Shown piece after piece: positions 25,330-33,727 of a stretch of 46,495 nt of DNA; positions within the stretch are counted from its first letter, which is position 1, and each line of letters opens with the position of its first letter. A program made the position numbers and the translations under genes. The stretch covers positions 1 through 46,495 of the forward strand of contig JBBRNO010000041.1 in NCBI GenBank assembly GCA_038230275.1, given 5' to 3'. The notes under the pieces were generated by a model that made no database searches, was not told where the DNA came from, and saw only the letters and a program-made list of their open reading frames with translations. This DNA is from JANXXV01 sp038230275. GTDB lineage: Bacteria > Acidobacteriota > Terriglobia > Bryobacterales > Bryobacteraceae.

Positions 25330-26655
25330 ATGATTAAACGACAATTTGTGTTGCCGCTGCTAGGGTTGACTCTTGCCTGCTTTCCCGCCTCTGCCGGCGA
25401 CGTGGGATTGACCAGCAACCACAGCGACAAACTGGCGATGATCATCCCGAATTTGTTCGGGGCGGGCGGCTTGACTTTGCCGAACCCCACCCATAACGCC
25501 CACTTTGACAGCGCCTTCCAAGCCAACTTCGTTCCATTCAACACGGCTTTGGCGGGACAACTTACCTCTTTGCCGATTCCCTCGCCGGCCTCCGGCTTTA
25601 CCTATACCTTCGATAAATCGCTTGGCGTCTACACCAGTTCGACACAAAGTTTCGGGCCCATCCTGTCGGAACGAGCTGAAACCATCGGTAAAGACAAGTT
25701 CTACTTTGGCTTCAGCTACCAACGATTTCGCTTTGACAGCATAGACGGGATCGATCTTCACAAAGTGCCCGTCGTCTTCCAACACGCGGTTGTCGACAAC
25801 CCGGATTTCCTCAAGGACATCATCACAACTGACAACTTCCTGGATATCCACATCGGGCAATTCACCACATTCTTCACTTATGGGTTCAACGACCGGCTCG
25901 ATGTATCCGTTGCCATTCCGTTCATCAGCGCCAACTTGAAAGCCATCTCCAAGGCGAAGATCCAGCGCATCGGGACCGCCAATGAAGATTGCACCGTCAC
26001 CTCCACCACTTGCTCCCACTATTTCGATACCACCCTTGGAGACCGCAGCGAGAAACAGTTCAGCGATTCCGGATCCGCCAGCGGCATCGGCGACGTGATT
26101 GTCAGGCTCAAAGGTACCGTGCTTCGCTCCCAGCGCGCCAGTCTCGCTCTTGGCCTCGACGTCAGAACGCCAACCGGCGACGAGTACGACTTTCTGGGGT
26201 CAGGTTCGTTGGGAATCAAGCCATTCGCCGCCTTCTCGGCCCGTGCCGGCCGCGTTTCCCCTCACGTCAACGGAGCGTTCCAGTGGAATGGCAGCACTGT
26301 GCTCGCAGGGGATATCGTGTCCGGCCGCAAGCAGCGGCTGCCGAACCAGATCCTCTACGTCGCCGGTGCGGATGTTGGTGTAACGAAGCAATTCACGTTT
26401 GCGCTGGATTTGTTGGGGCAGCAGGTTCGAAATGCACAGAAGGTGGTGCAGACTACCTATATTGGAGCCAACAAGCTCGGCTACCCTCAAATCGCATTCA
26501 ATAAGGGAAATTTGAACGAATTGAATGGCGCGGCCGGATTCAAGATCAACGCCTTCGGAAAATTGATTGTGGCGTTCAACCTGATTTTCAAACTGAACAA
26601 CGATGGCCTACGCGGAAAAGTCACGCCTTTAATCGGCCTATCCTATACGCTGTAA
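25330..26655 (+). CDS. Putative outer-membrane beta-barrel protein
   Basis: This 441-residue protein starts with a signal peptide (MIKRQFVLPLLGLTLACFPASAG). It continues with alternating hydrophobic strands and turn-rich loops, as in transport-type outer-membrane barrels: FYFGFSYQRFRFDSIDG, FTTFFTYGFNDRLDVSVAIPF, IGDVIVRLKGTVLR, LALGLDVRTPTGDEYDFLG. The C terminus ends IGLSYTL. Several segments recall the barrel family annotated 'MetA-pathway of phenol degradation' (PF13557), whose substrate role is not known. It follows the kinase by 41 bases, so the two may be co-transcribed. The next gene is convergent. A pore or channel role is inferred from pattern only. Confidence 0.7.
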   Translation: MIKRQFVLPLLGLTLACFPASAGDVGLTSNHSDKLAMIIPNLFGAGGLTLPNPTHNAHFDSAFQANFVPFNTALAGQLTSLPIPSPASGFTYTFDKSLGVYTSSTQSFGPILSERAETIGKDKFYFGFSYQRFRFDSIDGIDLHKVPVVFQHAVVDNPDFLKDIITTDNFLDIHIGQFTTFFTYGFNDRLDVSVAIPFISANLKAISKAKIQRIGTANEDCTVTSTTCSHYFDTTLGDRSEKQFSDSGSASGIGDVIVRLKGTVLRSQRASLALGLDVRTPTGDEYDFLGSGSLGIKPFAAFSARAGRVSPHVNGAFQWNGSTVLAGDIVSGRKQRLPNQILYVAGADVGVTKQFTFALDLLGQQVRNAQKVVQTTYIGANKLGYPQIAFNKGNLNELNGAAGFKINAFGKLIVAFNLIFKLNNDGLRGKVTPLIGLSYTL

Positions 26656-26657
26656 GG

Positions 26658-27050
26658 CTACTTCTTAGGGATCACCGTGAATTCGGCGACGTTGGATTCC
26701 TTTCCGTTCGGGTTCACAACTTTGATGGGCACCGAGCCCGCCTTTTCAAACAGGCCGGGCGGCATTGTCGCGGTCAGCCATCCCGTATTTCCAAATACGG
26801 TTGCCATCTTTTGGCCATTTGCCATAATCGTCGCGCCCCGCTCAAAGCCCTTTCCCGTCACCGAAAAAGCCGACGATCCGTCCGCCTGCACGTTGAACTT
26901 AGTTGCCGCCGCGGTTCCAGCGGGCGCCAGCGCCATCACGTATGGAGCCACATCGCTGACGGCGGCAGCAGGCGCGGCTTGATCAGCCTTGGGCGGTTCG
27001 GAGCATCCAACCATCCAGAGCATTACAGGAAACAGCAAAATTCGTTTCAT
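26658..27050 (-). CDS. Lipoprotein with an IPT/TIG domain
   Basis: The ATG at 27050 gives 130 residues with a lipoprotein signal, KRILLFPVMLWMVGC, where Cys is the lipidated residue. The mature part is an Ala/Pro-rich linker followed by one immunoglobulin-like IPT/TIG domain, seen from FNVQADGSSAFSVTGKGFERGATIMANGQ and the closing VVNPNGKESNVAEFTVIPKK (each cited in part). The frame is open farther upstream, but that part has no such start signal. The role may be binding at the membrane; nothing more can be said. It is downstream of the glycosyltransferase on the same strand, with a 26-base gap. Confidence 0.75.
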   Translation of the reverse strand: MKRILLFPVMLWMVGCSEPPKADQAAPAAAVSDVAPYVMALAPAGTAAATKFNVQADGSSAFSVTGKGFERGATIMANGQKMATVFGNTGWLTATMPPGLFEKAGSVPIKVVNPNGKESNVAEFTVIPKK

Positions 27051-27076
27051 GGTTTTCGACCGATAGGGTAACACAT

Positions 27077-28039
27077 TCATTCGCCGCAACCCTCCTTCCG
27101 CGCTCCAGTTTCCGGATACGCTTGCACCGTGTGCACAATAAAGTTCGGGCGCCGGCGGGAGTTCTGCAGCGATAACCAAAGATACTGTCCCACAATGCCA
27201 AGACCCAGCGCAGTCAGTCCGCCAAAGAACATAATCATCAGAACAATCGGCGTATACCCTGCCGTCTGAATAGACCCCCGCAAACGTCCCCAGAGCACGA
27301 TTGATCCCAGAACAATCGACAGCATCGACGTTCCCACGCCCGCGGCCAGCAGCCACTGGATGGGCAGATCCGTAAAGTTGAAAATGCTGTCAAAGGAATA
27401 CTTCAGCTTTTTCGAAAACGTCCACGCACTTTTTCCTTCCAGCCGTAACAGGCGGCGGTAGCTGACGAAGCGGCGGCGGTAGCCAACCCAGAACAGCAGC
27501 GCGATCAAATTACTATTTACCTCAGGCAGCGACAGCAATTGATCCCGCACCACGCGGTTGCAGCCAAAAATATCGACTCCACCCGGCGGCATGTCCTTAA
27601 TCACAAAACGACGGTACAGAGTCCAAAAGGCTGTGGACATCAATTCCGCAAGCCAAGGGTCCGAGCGTCCCGCGCGAACGCCGAAACAGACGTCGGCCTC
27701 GTTGGCGCGAAGGATCCGCGCGAACTCCAGCACCAGTTCCGGGGGTTCCTGCAAGTCCGCCGCCAGCACCGCGAAGATGTCGCCACCCGCGCTGCGCAAG
27801 CCCGCGGCTATGGCCGCAAACGAACCGAAGTTCCGGCTCAGCGTAATCAACTGCGATCGCAACGGCAACAGGGGAAGCTGTTCGGCCAGTATCTGGTAAC
27901 ACTGATCGGGACTGCCGTCCACGACAAAGACCACCTCAAACGTTTCAGGCAACAGCTGCTGCTGAAGCTTTTGCAACTCGACGAGCAGCCGGGCTAACCC
28001 CTCTTCACTCTTATATAAAGGGATTACCAGGGAGAGCAT
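27077..28039 (-). CDS. Family 2 glycosyltransferase, membrane-anchored
   Basis: This is a 320-residue GT-A fold transferase. The N terminus has LSLVIPLYKSEEGLARLL, VVFVVDGSPDQ near residue 45, the LSRNFGSFAAIAAGL stretch and DLQEPPEL with the DxD-like acids near residue 100. Two membrane segments lie at the C terminus (WLLAAGVGTSMLSIVLGSIVLW, YTPIVLMIMFFGGLTALGLGI). Both match the GtrB/DPM1-like group that uses polyprenyl phosphate as acceptor. The ATG at 28039 is 2 bases after the aminotransferase stop; a TTG at 28054 in the same frame lies inside that gene. Context suggests it transfers the sugar made by the two genes upstream, which is inference. Confidence 0.9.
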   Translation of the reverse strand: MLSLVIPLYKSEEGLARLLVELQKLQQQLLPETFEVVFVVDGSPDQCYQILAEQLPLLPLRSQLITLSRNFGSFAAIAAGLRSAGGDIFAVLAADLQEPPELVLEFARILRANEADVCFGVRAGRSDPWLAELMSTAFWTLYRRFVIKDMPPGGVDIFGCNRVVRDQLLSLPEVNSNLIALLFWVGYRRRFVSYRRLLRLEGKSAWTFSKKLKYSFDSIFNFTDLPIQWLLAAGVGTSMLSIVLGSIVLWGRLRGSIQTAGYTPIVLMIMFFGGLTALGLGIVGQYLWLSLQNSRRRPNFIVHTVQAYPETGARKEGCGE

Positions 28040-28041
28040 GT

Positions 28042-29154
28042 CTATCCGCCCCAACGGTTACACACTTCGATAACCCGTTCGATTTCCTCATCCGTCAGGT
28101 AAGGGTGAATCGGCAGGCTGACCTCACCCTGCGCAATCTTCCGCGCCTGCACGCAATCGCCCAACACTTCATGAGCGGTATCCTTCATGGCGCCTTGATC
28201 CGGCATCAGAATGGGATAGTGCTCGCCGGCGCCAACTCCTTCCTTTTTCAACCAGGCAAGGAAATCCGGCTTGCGTTCGGCTTGCACCAATACCGGATAC
28301 AGATGCCAGCAGGAATTGGAATTCGCCGGCGAACCCAGCGGTTGAATAGAGGGATGCCGCAGGCCAGCGTTGTATCGATCCGCCACCAACCGGCGATACG
28401 CCGTCCACCGGCTAAGTCGTGGCAACTGTACACGGCTAAGCAGCGCCGCCTGCAATTCATCCAGACGGCTGTTGTACCCGATGTCGGAATGATGATACTT
28501 GCTCGATTGTCCGTAATCCCGCAGGCACCGCACGCGCGCGGCCAGCGACTCATCGCGGGTGAGAATCGCTCCACCGTCGCCAAATGCTCCCAGATTCTTG
28601 GTCGGGTAGAAACTGGTGGCGGCCATTTGCCCCACCATCCCCGTAGCCAAGCCGCCGGACGTAGCTAGAACCGACTGCGCGCAGTCTTCCACAATGCGCA
28701 ATTCGAAGTCTTCGCGTAACGAACGGAGCGCCGCCAGATCCAGGCTCTGCCCATACAAATGGACCGGAACAAAGTAACGGATATCCGGCCGTGTGCGCAG
28801 AATTTCCCGGCATTGCTTGAGGTCGATGAGGCCGTGTGGATCGCAGTCCGCAAAAACGGGAACCGCACCCAGTTTCACAATTGCCAGCGTGGTGGCAAAG
28901 GCCGAGAGCGGAGTGGTGAGCACCAGATCCGCCGCCCCGCAACCCAACGCCTTCAGGGAAATCTCGATAGCGTCTAACCCGCTTGCCACTCCAACCGCGT
29001 GCGCCAGGCCCCACTGCTCTGACAAAGCTTTCTCGAACGCCGTTACTTCCCTGCCAAGAATGTACCAGCCGCTTGCGCCCACCGCTTCCACCGTTGCCAG
29101 CACATCGGCGCGGATATCGGCCCATTGGCGCTGAAAATCATTCAGCGGGATCAT
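28042..29154 (-). CDS. DegT/DnrJ/EryC1 sugar aminotransferase
   Basis: This is a 370-residue PLP-dependent aminotransferase of nucleotide sugars. Lys186 in SFYPTKNLGAFGDGG is the Schiff-base lysine. VEDCAQS (Asp157) and GSNDAI-like GVASGLDAIE near residue 57 are cofactor-binding, and SDIGYNSRLDELQAA is the family signature near residue 220. Neighbours point to a 3-keto-6-deoxyhexose amination as in FdtB/QdtB. Its ATG overlaps the stop of the acetyltransferase-ketoisomerase gene by ATGA, and it is followed within 2 bases by the glycosyltransferase. Substrate is inferred from this operon. Confidence 0.93.
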   Translation of the reverse strand: MIPLNDFQRQWADIRADVLATVEAVGASGWYILGREVTAFEKALSEQWGLAHAVGVASGLDAIEISLKALGCGAADLVLTTPLSAFATTLAIVKLGAVPVFADCDPHGLIDLKQCREILRTRPDIRYFVPVHLYGQSLDLAALRSLREDFELRIVEDCAQSVLATSGGLATGMVGQMAATSFYPTKNLGAFGDGGAILTRDESLAARVRCLRDYGQSSKYHHSDIGYNSRLDELQAALLSRVQLPRLSRWTAYRRLVADRYNAGLRHPSIQPLGSPANSNSCWHLYPVLVQAERKPDFLAWLKKEGVGAGEHYPILMPDQGAMKDTAHEVLGDCVQARKIAQGEVSLPIHPYLTDEEIERVIEVCNRWGG

Positions 29155-30086
29155 GCGTTACTCTTCCGCAGCGCCAGATATTCGTCATAATCGCGGATAT
29201 AGTCGGGGGCGGAATAGGAGTCCGACGCTAGCACCAGCAAGACAGCGTCGTGTGAATATTTGTACTGTACTCCCCAAACCATCGGCTGCAGATGAAGTCC
29301 TATAAATGGGTGATCCAGCACAAACTCTTGCCGCGTACGGCTATCGTCCGCCACCACGTGGCAGGAACCGTGCGCGCATATCAAAAACTGGTGCAGCGTC
29401 CGATGCGCGTGTTCCCCTCGAATCTGTTGGTTCGAAACACCGTACACCAGGAAATACCGCTTCACCTCAAACGGAACATGCCGCTGCGCTTCGCCAAACG
29501 TCAGGCTGCCCCGCAAATCGTCCACGCGCGGCAGGTGATGAATGGTCACACCTTCCACCAGCGTGGCGGCGCTTCCCACCTCAACCGGCGGCGTTCCGAA
29601 CGGCGGCATCCGCTTCTCCGAGACACCGGCATAACCGGATATCCGCGCCGGATTCCCCGCCACGATGGCGTCGGCCGGTACATCCCGGGTCACCACCGAG
29701 CCCGCTCCCACCATGGACCGTTCCCCGATGGTGAGTCCCGGCAAAATGGTGGCATTCGCGCCAATCGAGGCGCCCTTGCGCACCCGTGTGCGTGGAAGCT
29801 TTTCCTGGTGTTGCTTGCTGCGCGGAAACAGATCGTTGGTGAACGTGGCGTTCGGACCGATGAAAACATCGTCCTCTACGTCAATCCCATCCCACAATTG
29901 CACGCCGCACTTGATGGTCACGCGATCCCCAACCACCACGTCGTTCTCAATAAACGTGTGGTCGCAAATATTGCACGCGGAACCGATACGCGCTCCGGGC
30001 AGGATGTGAGCAAATGCCCAAATCCTGGTGCTGTCGCCAATTGAGGAAGATTCAACAACTGCTAACGGGTGCTGGAAGAAGCTCAT
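29151..30086 (-). CDS. Bifunctional acetyltransferase / dTDP-sugar 3,4-ketoisomerase (WxcM/FdtD-like)
   Basis: This is a 311-residue fusion. Residues 1-150 are a left-handed beta-helix acetyltransferase with hexapeptides (CNICDHTFIENDVVVGDRV, GASIGANATILPGLTIGERS). Residues about 170-311 are a cupin of the FdtA/WxcM type with RGEHAHRTLHQFLICAHGS and FIGLHLQPMVWGVQYKY. Such two-domain proteins (FdtD, WxcM) isomerise dTDP-4-keto-6-deoxyglucose and later acetylate the 3-amino sugar. The aminotransferase next door supplies the step between. So the trio makes a dTDP-3-acetamido-3,6-dideoxyhexose, fucose or quinovose type unknown. The gene opens the minus-strand operon. Confidence 0.9.
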   Translation of the reverse strand: MSFFQHPLAVVESSSIGDSTRIWAFAHILPGARIGSACNICDHTFIENDVVVGDRVTIKCGVQLWDGIDVEDDVFIGPNATFTNDLFPRSKQHQEKLPRTRVRKGASIGANATILPGLTIGERSMVGAGSVVTRDVPADAIVAGNPARISGYAGVSEKRMPPFGTPPVEVGSAATLVEGVTIHHLPRVDDLRGSLTFGEAQRHVPFEVKRYFLVYGVSNQQIRGEHAHRTLHQFLICAHGSCHVVADDSRTRQEFVLDHPFIGLHLQPMVWGVQYKYSHDAVLLVLASDSYSAPDYIRDYDEYLALRKSNA

Positions 30087-30165
30087 TCGATAAGGAGTGA
30101 TTGAACCCCAAGGTTATCACAGGAACCCGCGATGAAATCGACGCCCGCATGATACCCTATGGCCC

Positions 30166-30558
30166 ATGGGCGAGTTGGACGGACGCTGGCGTAGAGAAAT
30201 TTCCCCGGACGGTCTTACGCAGTTGGATATCGCTGTCGGCGACGGCCTCATGTCTCATGAAATCTGTAGCCCGCGAATCACCGACATACCCAGCGGCAGG
30301 GTGATTCTCGACCTGATCGGCCAGGCCAGTTGGGACGGCAGCGTCCGTTGGCTGGATAACGGCGATTTCACAATAGCGATACGAAATTACAACGCCGGCG
30401 GCCGGGTAGTTGTCAATGTGCGCGTCAACCGCGAGGCCGGAACCTTCGCCTTCGGCGATCCGCCCGGCCGGCACGAACCGCTCACTGATCTTCCTCGCCG
30501 GGTTCCCGAAGAATTTCACCACGAGGCGATGCGCATCGATTCTTCCCGCCAACCGTAG
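30166..30558 (+). CDS. Hypothetical protein, 130 residues
   Basis: An ATG at 30166 opens a frame without recognisable domain signature. The text looks like a real protein: it is mixed and beta-rich, with VILDLIGQASWDGSVRWLDN and FTIAIRNYNAGGRVVVNVRV, and ends in a charged tail HHEAMRIDSSRQP. There is no signal peptide. It is 40 bases upstream of the next plus-strand gene. Minus-strand frames over it are shadows. I do not recognise the family; it could be a small single-domain beta protein. Confidence 0.5.
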   Translation: MGELDGRWRREISPDGLTQLDIAVGDGLMSHEICSPRITDIPSGRVILDLIGQASWDGSVRWLDNGDFTIAIRNYNAGGRVVVNVRVNREAGTFAFGDPPGRHEPLTDLPRRVPEEFHHEAMRIDSSRQP

Positions 30559-30598
30559 CCGCCTCATTTGTGTCACTATATTCGGAAGGACAGAAGCC

Positions 30599-31828
30599 AT
30601 GATGACTCTCTTTCGCTTGTCCATCGCGTTGTCTGTGCTCTTACTTCCAGCGGGGCTGGCCGCGCAAAACCCGCTCGCTCCGCAATCCGATCCCTACTCC
30701 GGTGTCTTTCAAAACGACCAAATGAAGCTGGAACTCAATAGAGGATCCGGCGAGTACGGTGGAGTCATTCAGTTCCAAGGGCAGACCCTTCCGCTGAAGG
30801 GCCGCATTCAGGATGGTGCGCTGCAAGGATCGTTTGAGAGTAACGGACAGAGCTTTAATTTCCGTGCCACCCGCAAAGGCGGCCAGCTCACTTTTCAAAC
30901 CGACGGCGCTTCTTACGTTCTAGAAAGCGGCAATACCGCTCAAGCCGCCAAGTCCAACGATGTTGCGCCAGAGAGTCTGGTGGGCTCCTGGCAAAGCGAG
31001 CGCGGCATCGTGCGCATCAATGCCGACGGCACCGCGAACATCGGCAAGCAGTCCCACCGGTACACCGTTGCCTCCAACGTAATTACCTTCACCGGGGGAG
31101 CCGAGCCGATTCGCGTCCCGTTCCAACTAGCCGGCGAAACCTGGATCTGGAATTTCCCCGACGCAACACTCAAATTGACACGCGTCAGCGGCGCTGCTAC
31201 GGCAGCTACCGCGCCCGTCGCCGCGGGCAGTAAGCTGACCGGCGCATGGCAGGGACCGAACGGCACAGTGCAGATCGATCCTGGCGGCACGCTGGTCTTC
31301 AATGGCGATTCCTATCGCTACACGCAATCGGGAAATTACCTCACCATCACCGGCCAGGGTCAAACCTTCCTGGTGGCCGTGCAGCAGGCCGGCGATTCCA
31401 TGACTTGGCAGATTTCCGGCAAGACATGGACGTTCACTCGCGGCGCAGCGGGGGCTCAAGCAGCCACCGCAGGCGCTGCCGGCGGAGCAGTATTGCCCGA
31501 ATTGGTGGGCACCTGGTGCCAATCGTCGTTCTTGAATAACAGCGCGGGTACTTATGGGCGCAGCACCTGTTTTACGCTATACCCCAACGGAACGTACAAG
31601 TTCGGTGGTGAATCCAGCGCCAGCGGACAAAACGGAGGAGCCGCCTCGTCAAACAGCGACACCGGCACCTGGACCGCCACCGCCAATTCCTTTACCGCGA
31701 ATTCCTCAAGAAGCGGAGTTCACGTCTACCGCATGGAAAAGCGCAATCACCCGAAAAATAACGACGCGATGCTGGTGATGGATGGCACGCCCTTCACCAC
31801 CACCACGCTTCGGCCGCCTTGGCCTTAA
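30599..31828 (+). CDS. Exported protein with repeated lipocalin-like beta modules
   Basis: The ATG at 30599, after GGAAGGA, gives 409 residues with a signal peptide (ALSVLLLPAGLAAQ, cleavage near AAQ). A beta-rich first module (residues 35-110) is followed by at least three related modules. These begin LVGSWQSERGIVRINADGTA, LTGAWQGPNGTVQIDPGGTL and LVGTWCQSSFLN, and the first two are followed by YRYT or HRYT and an ITGxG strand. Ala-rich linkers separate them. This is the layout of small exported beta-sandwich or lipocalin-like repeat proteins. Function is unknown. The frame is open upstream to 30410, but the signal peptide fixes the start. The stop shares TTAA with the convergent enzyme. Confidence 0.75.
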   Translation: MMTLFRLSIALSVLLLPAGLAAQNPLAPQSDPYSGVFQNDQMKLELNRGSGEYGGVIQFQGQTLPLKGRIQDGALQGSFESNGQSFNFRATRKGGQLTFQTDGASYVLESGNTAQAAKSNDVAPESLVGSWQSERGIVRINADGTANIGKQSHRYTVASNVITFTGGAEPIRVPFQLAGETWIWNFPDATLKLTRVSGAATAATAPVAAGSKLTGAWQGPNGTVQIDPGGTLVFNGDSYRYTQSGNYLTITGQGQTFLVAVQQAGDSMTWQISGKTWTFTRGAAGAQAATAGAAGGAVLPELVGTWCQSSFLNNSAGTYGRSTCFTLYPNGTYKFGGESSASGQNGGAASSNSDTGTWTATANSFTANSSRSGVHVYRMEKRNHPKNNDAMLVMDGTPFTTTTLRPPWP

Positions 31829-32892
31829 AGCGCCGTTGGATAGTCTGTATAACCCTTCGGCCCGGGCGTATAAAAAGTAGCTGTATCCGCAAGCGCCAGC
31901 GGCGTGCCTTTTAGAAACCGCGCAGGCAGATCCGGGTTAGCGACATAGGGCTGGCCATAGACGATAAAGTCAGCCAGTTCCGCAGCCAGCACCGCGTTAC
32001 CCGACTCGAATCCAAATCCTCCGCCCGCCAGCAGCGTCCCACTGTAAAGTGGCCGCAACAGGTCCAGAATGTTCGGCAGCGTCGCCGATTTCATCACGTG
32101 GAGATAAGCCAGATTGAGTGATGCCAGCGCCGCAGTCAGCGTGGTGTATGTATCCGCTGGATCGTCATCCTGAATGTCGTTGAAGGGCATCGCCGGGCTG
32201 ATCTTGATCCCGACCTTCAAGGAGGACCCGGCCGCGCTAACCATTGCCTCCAGCGCCTCCATCACAAACCGGATCCGATTTTTCACACTTCCACCATATG
32301 CGTCCGTGCGATGGTTCGACCCGCTGGATAGGAATTGCATCGGCAGATAACCTGACGCGGCATGTAGCTCTACTCCATCAAAACCAGCAGCGCCTGCATT
32401 GCGCGTTGCTTCCGCGTACTCCGCGATGACACTGCTGATTTCCGCCGTCTCCAGCGCCCGCGGCATGTCGTTGTCCTGCAACCCCTGAGAGTCGGTCCAC
32501 ATCTTCCCCGCAGCCCGAATTGCAGACGGCGCAACGGGAGGTTCCTTCGTCAGCCGGTTCGCCGAATGGGCAATCCGTCCGACGTGCATCAGTTGCAGAA
32601 AGATGTGCCCGCCCTTGGCGTGTACGGCGCCGGTAATGCGCTGCCACGCCGTGATCTGTTCCGTAGAGTAGATGGATGGGGTCCGCGCGTATCCTGACCC
32701 CATCATCGATGGCGACGTACCTTCGGTGATAATCAGGCCGGCCGAGGCCCGCTGTGCATAGTATTCCACCGCCAGTTCCGACGGCACTCCCGCGGCGGAA
32801 GCACGTGAGCGCGTCATGGGCGCCATCACAATCCGGTTTGGTGTATCAAACTGGCCGATCCGGCCACTGCTAAAAAGGTCTACCTTTGACAT
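31825..32892 (-). CDS. Old yellow enzyme-type alkene reductase (NemA-like)
   Basis: This 355-residue FMN-dependent enzyme has PNRIVMAPMTRSRAS near residue 18, the QLMHVGRIAH block near residue 100 and GVELHAASGYLPMQFLS near residue 173. GSNHRTDAYGG follows. It reduces activated C=C bonds of enones or maleimides with NAD(P)H; the natural substrate is unknown. Odd point: the substrate-anchoring pair, usually His-x-x-Asn or His-x-x-His, reads His177-x-x-Ser180 here. It sits 14 bases after an SDR gene with a TetR gene further upstream, so all three probably form a reductive detoxification unit. Confidence 0.93.
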   Translation of the reverse strand: MSKVDLFSSGRIGQFDTPNRIVMAPMTRSRASAAGVPSELAVEYYAQRASAGLIITEGTSPSMMGSGYARTPSIYSTEQITAWQRITGAVHAKGGHIFLQLMHVGRIAHSANRLTKEPPVAPSAIRAAGKMWTDSQGLQDNDMPRALETAEISSVIAEYAEATRNAGAAGFDGVELHAASGYLPMQFLSSGSNHRTDAYGGSVKNRIRFVMEALEAMVSAAGSSLKVGIKISPAMPFNDIQDDDPADTYTTLTAALASLNLAYLHVMKSATLPNILDLLRPLYSGTLLAGGGFGFESGNAVLAAELADFIVYGQPYVANPDLPARFLKGTPLALADTATFYTPGPKGYTDYPTAL

Positions 32893-32906
32893 GATCCCCC
32901 TGGGAC

Positions 32907-33656
32907 TTACAGTTCCGCCAATCCACCATCGACGAAGATTTCCGTCCCGACTACATAAGATGATTCAGCGGACGACAAAAACAATACCGCCTGGGCAACT
33001 TCGTCAGCCTGGCCAAAGCGTTTCAATGCGACGCTCTGCTCCATACTCTTCTCAAATTCCTGCGTTGCCGCGGCGGGCATTCCCAGTTTGGCGTAGATCG
33101 GCGTCGCGATCGGCCCCGGACTGACGGTATTCACCCGAATGCCGCGAGTGGCAAGTTCAGTTGCAAGCGTTCGTCCGAAAGACCGTACCGCTGCCTTTGT
33201 GGCGGAATAGACGGATGTTCCGGCGAAGCCCTTTCTGCTAACGACGGATGCATTCAGGACAATGGCGCCCCCTTGCGGAATCAGCGGCAAAGCCTGCTGC
33301 ACGGTAAAGTAGAGACCTTTCACGTTGATGTCGAATTGCTCGTCGAAAAAAGCCTCGTTCGATTGATCGGCGGATGCGAACTTGGCTACTCCGGCATTTG
33401 CAAACAGAACGTCGATGCGCCCAAACTTCACTCGAACCTGCTCTATCAGCTTAGCAATATCGTCCAGCTTTCTTGTATCGGATTGAATCACAACCGCTTG
33501 CGGTCCCAATTCCGCCTGCGCTTCCGTAAGCGTACCGGCGCTGCGGCCGGTGATGATCACCTGCGCGCCTTCCTGCTGGAACAGTTTAGCCGTCGCCAGC
33601 CCAATCCCTGTGGTGCCGCCGGTAATCAACGCCACTTTACCCTGTAATTTGCTCAT
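32907..33656 (-). CDS. Short-chain dehydrogenase/reductase
   Basis: This 249-residue classical SDR has TGGTTGIG (residues 12-19) for cofactor binding, NAGV near residue 87, NAS with catalytic Ser137, and Tyr150-x-x-x-Lys154 in YSATK. It ends with the usual VGTEIFVDGG. It lies between the old yellow enzyme gene and a TetR gene on the same strand, which suggests a regulated reductive pathway for an electrophilic or ketone compound. The ribosome site AAAGGAG precedes the ATG. A palindrome-like site is found 20-35 bases upstream. Confidence 0.94.
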   Translation of the reverse strand: MSKLQGKVALITGGTTGIGLATAKLFQQEGAQVIITGRSAGTLTEAQAELGPQAVVIQSDTRKLDDIAKLIEQVRVKFGRIDVLFANAGVAKFASADQSNEAFFDEQFDINVKGLYFTVQQALPLIPQGGAIVLNASVVSRKGFAGTSVYSATKAAVRSFGRTLATELATRGIRVNTVSPGPIATPIYAKLGMPAAATQEFEKSMEQSVALKRFGQADEVAQAVLFLSSAESSYVVGTEIFVDGGLAEL

Positions 33657-33675
33657 CTCGTTCTCCTTTCCATTT

Positions 33676-33691
33676 TGGAATGCTCGTTCCA
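33676..33691. promoter_or_regulatory. Candidate TetR-type operator upstream of the SDR gene
   Basis: TGGAA (33676-33680) and TTCCA (33687-33691) are inverted repeats around TGCTCG, in the 71-base gap between the SDR start and the end of the TetR gene. Repressors of this family bind such imperfect palindromes. It also lies near the expected promoter of the SDR gene. No binding evidence exists. Confidence 0.3.
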
Positions 33692-33727
33692 GAACACAGA
33701 TGCCGGCGGTGTACGGACGATTCGGAT

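Noticed and set aside
27051..27356. N-terminal extension of the IPT/TIG lipoprotein gene
   Set aside because: The extended part overlaps the glycosyltransferase in another frame, while the lipoprotein signal starts exactly at 27050.
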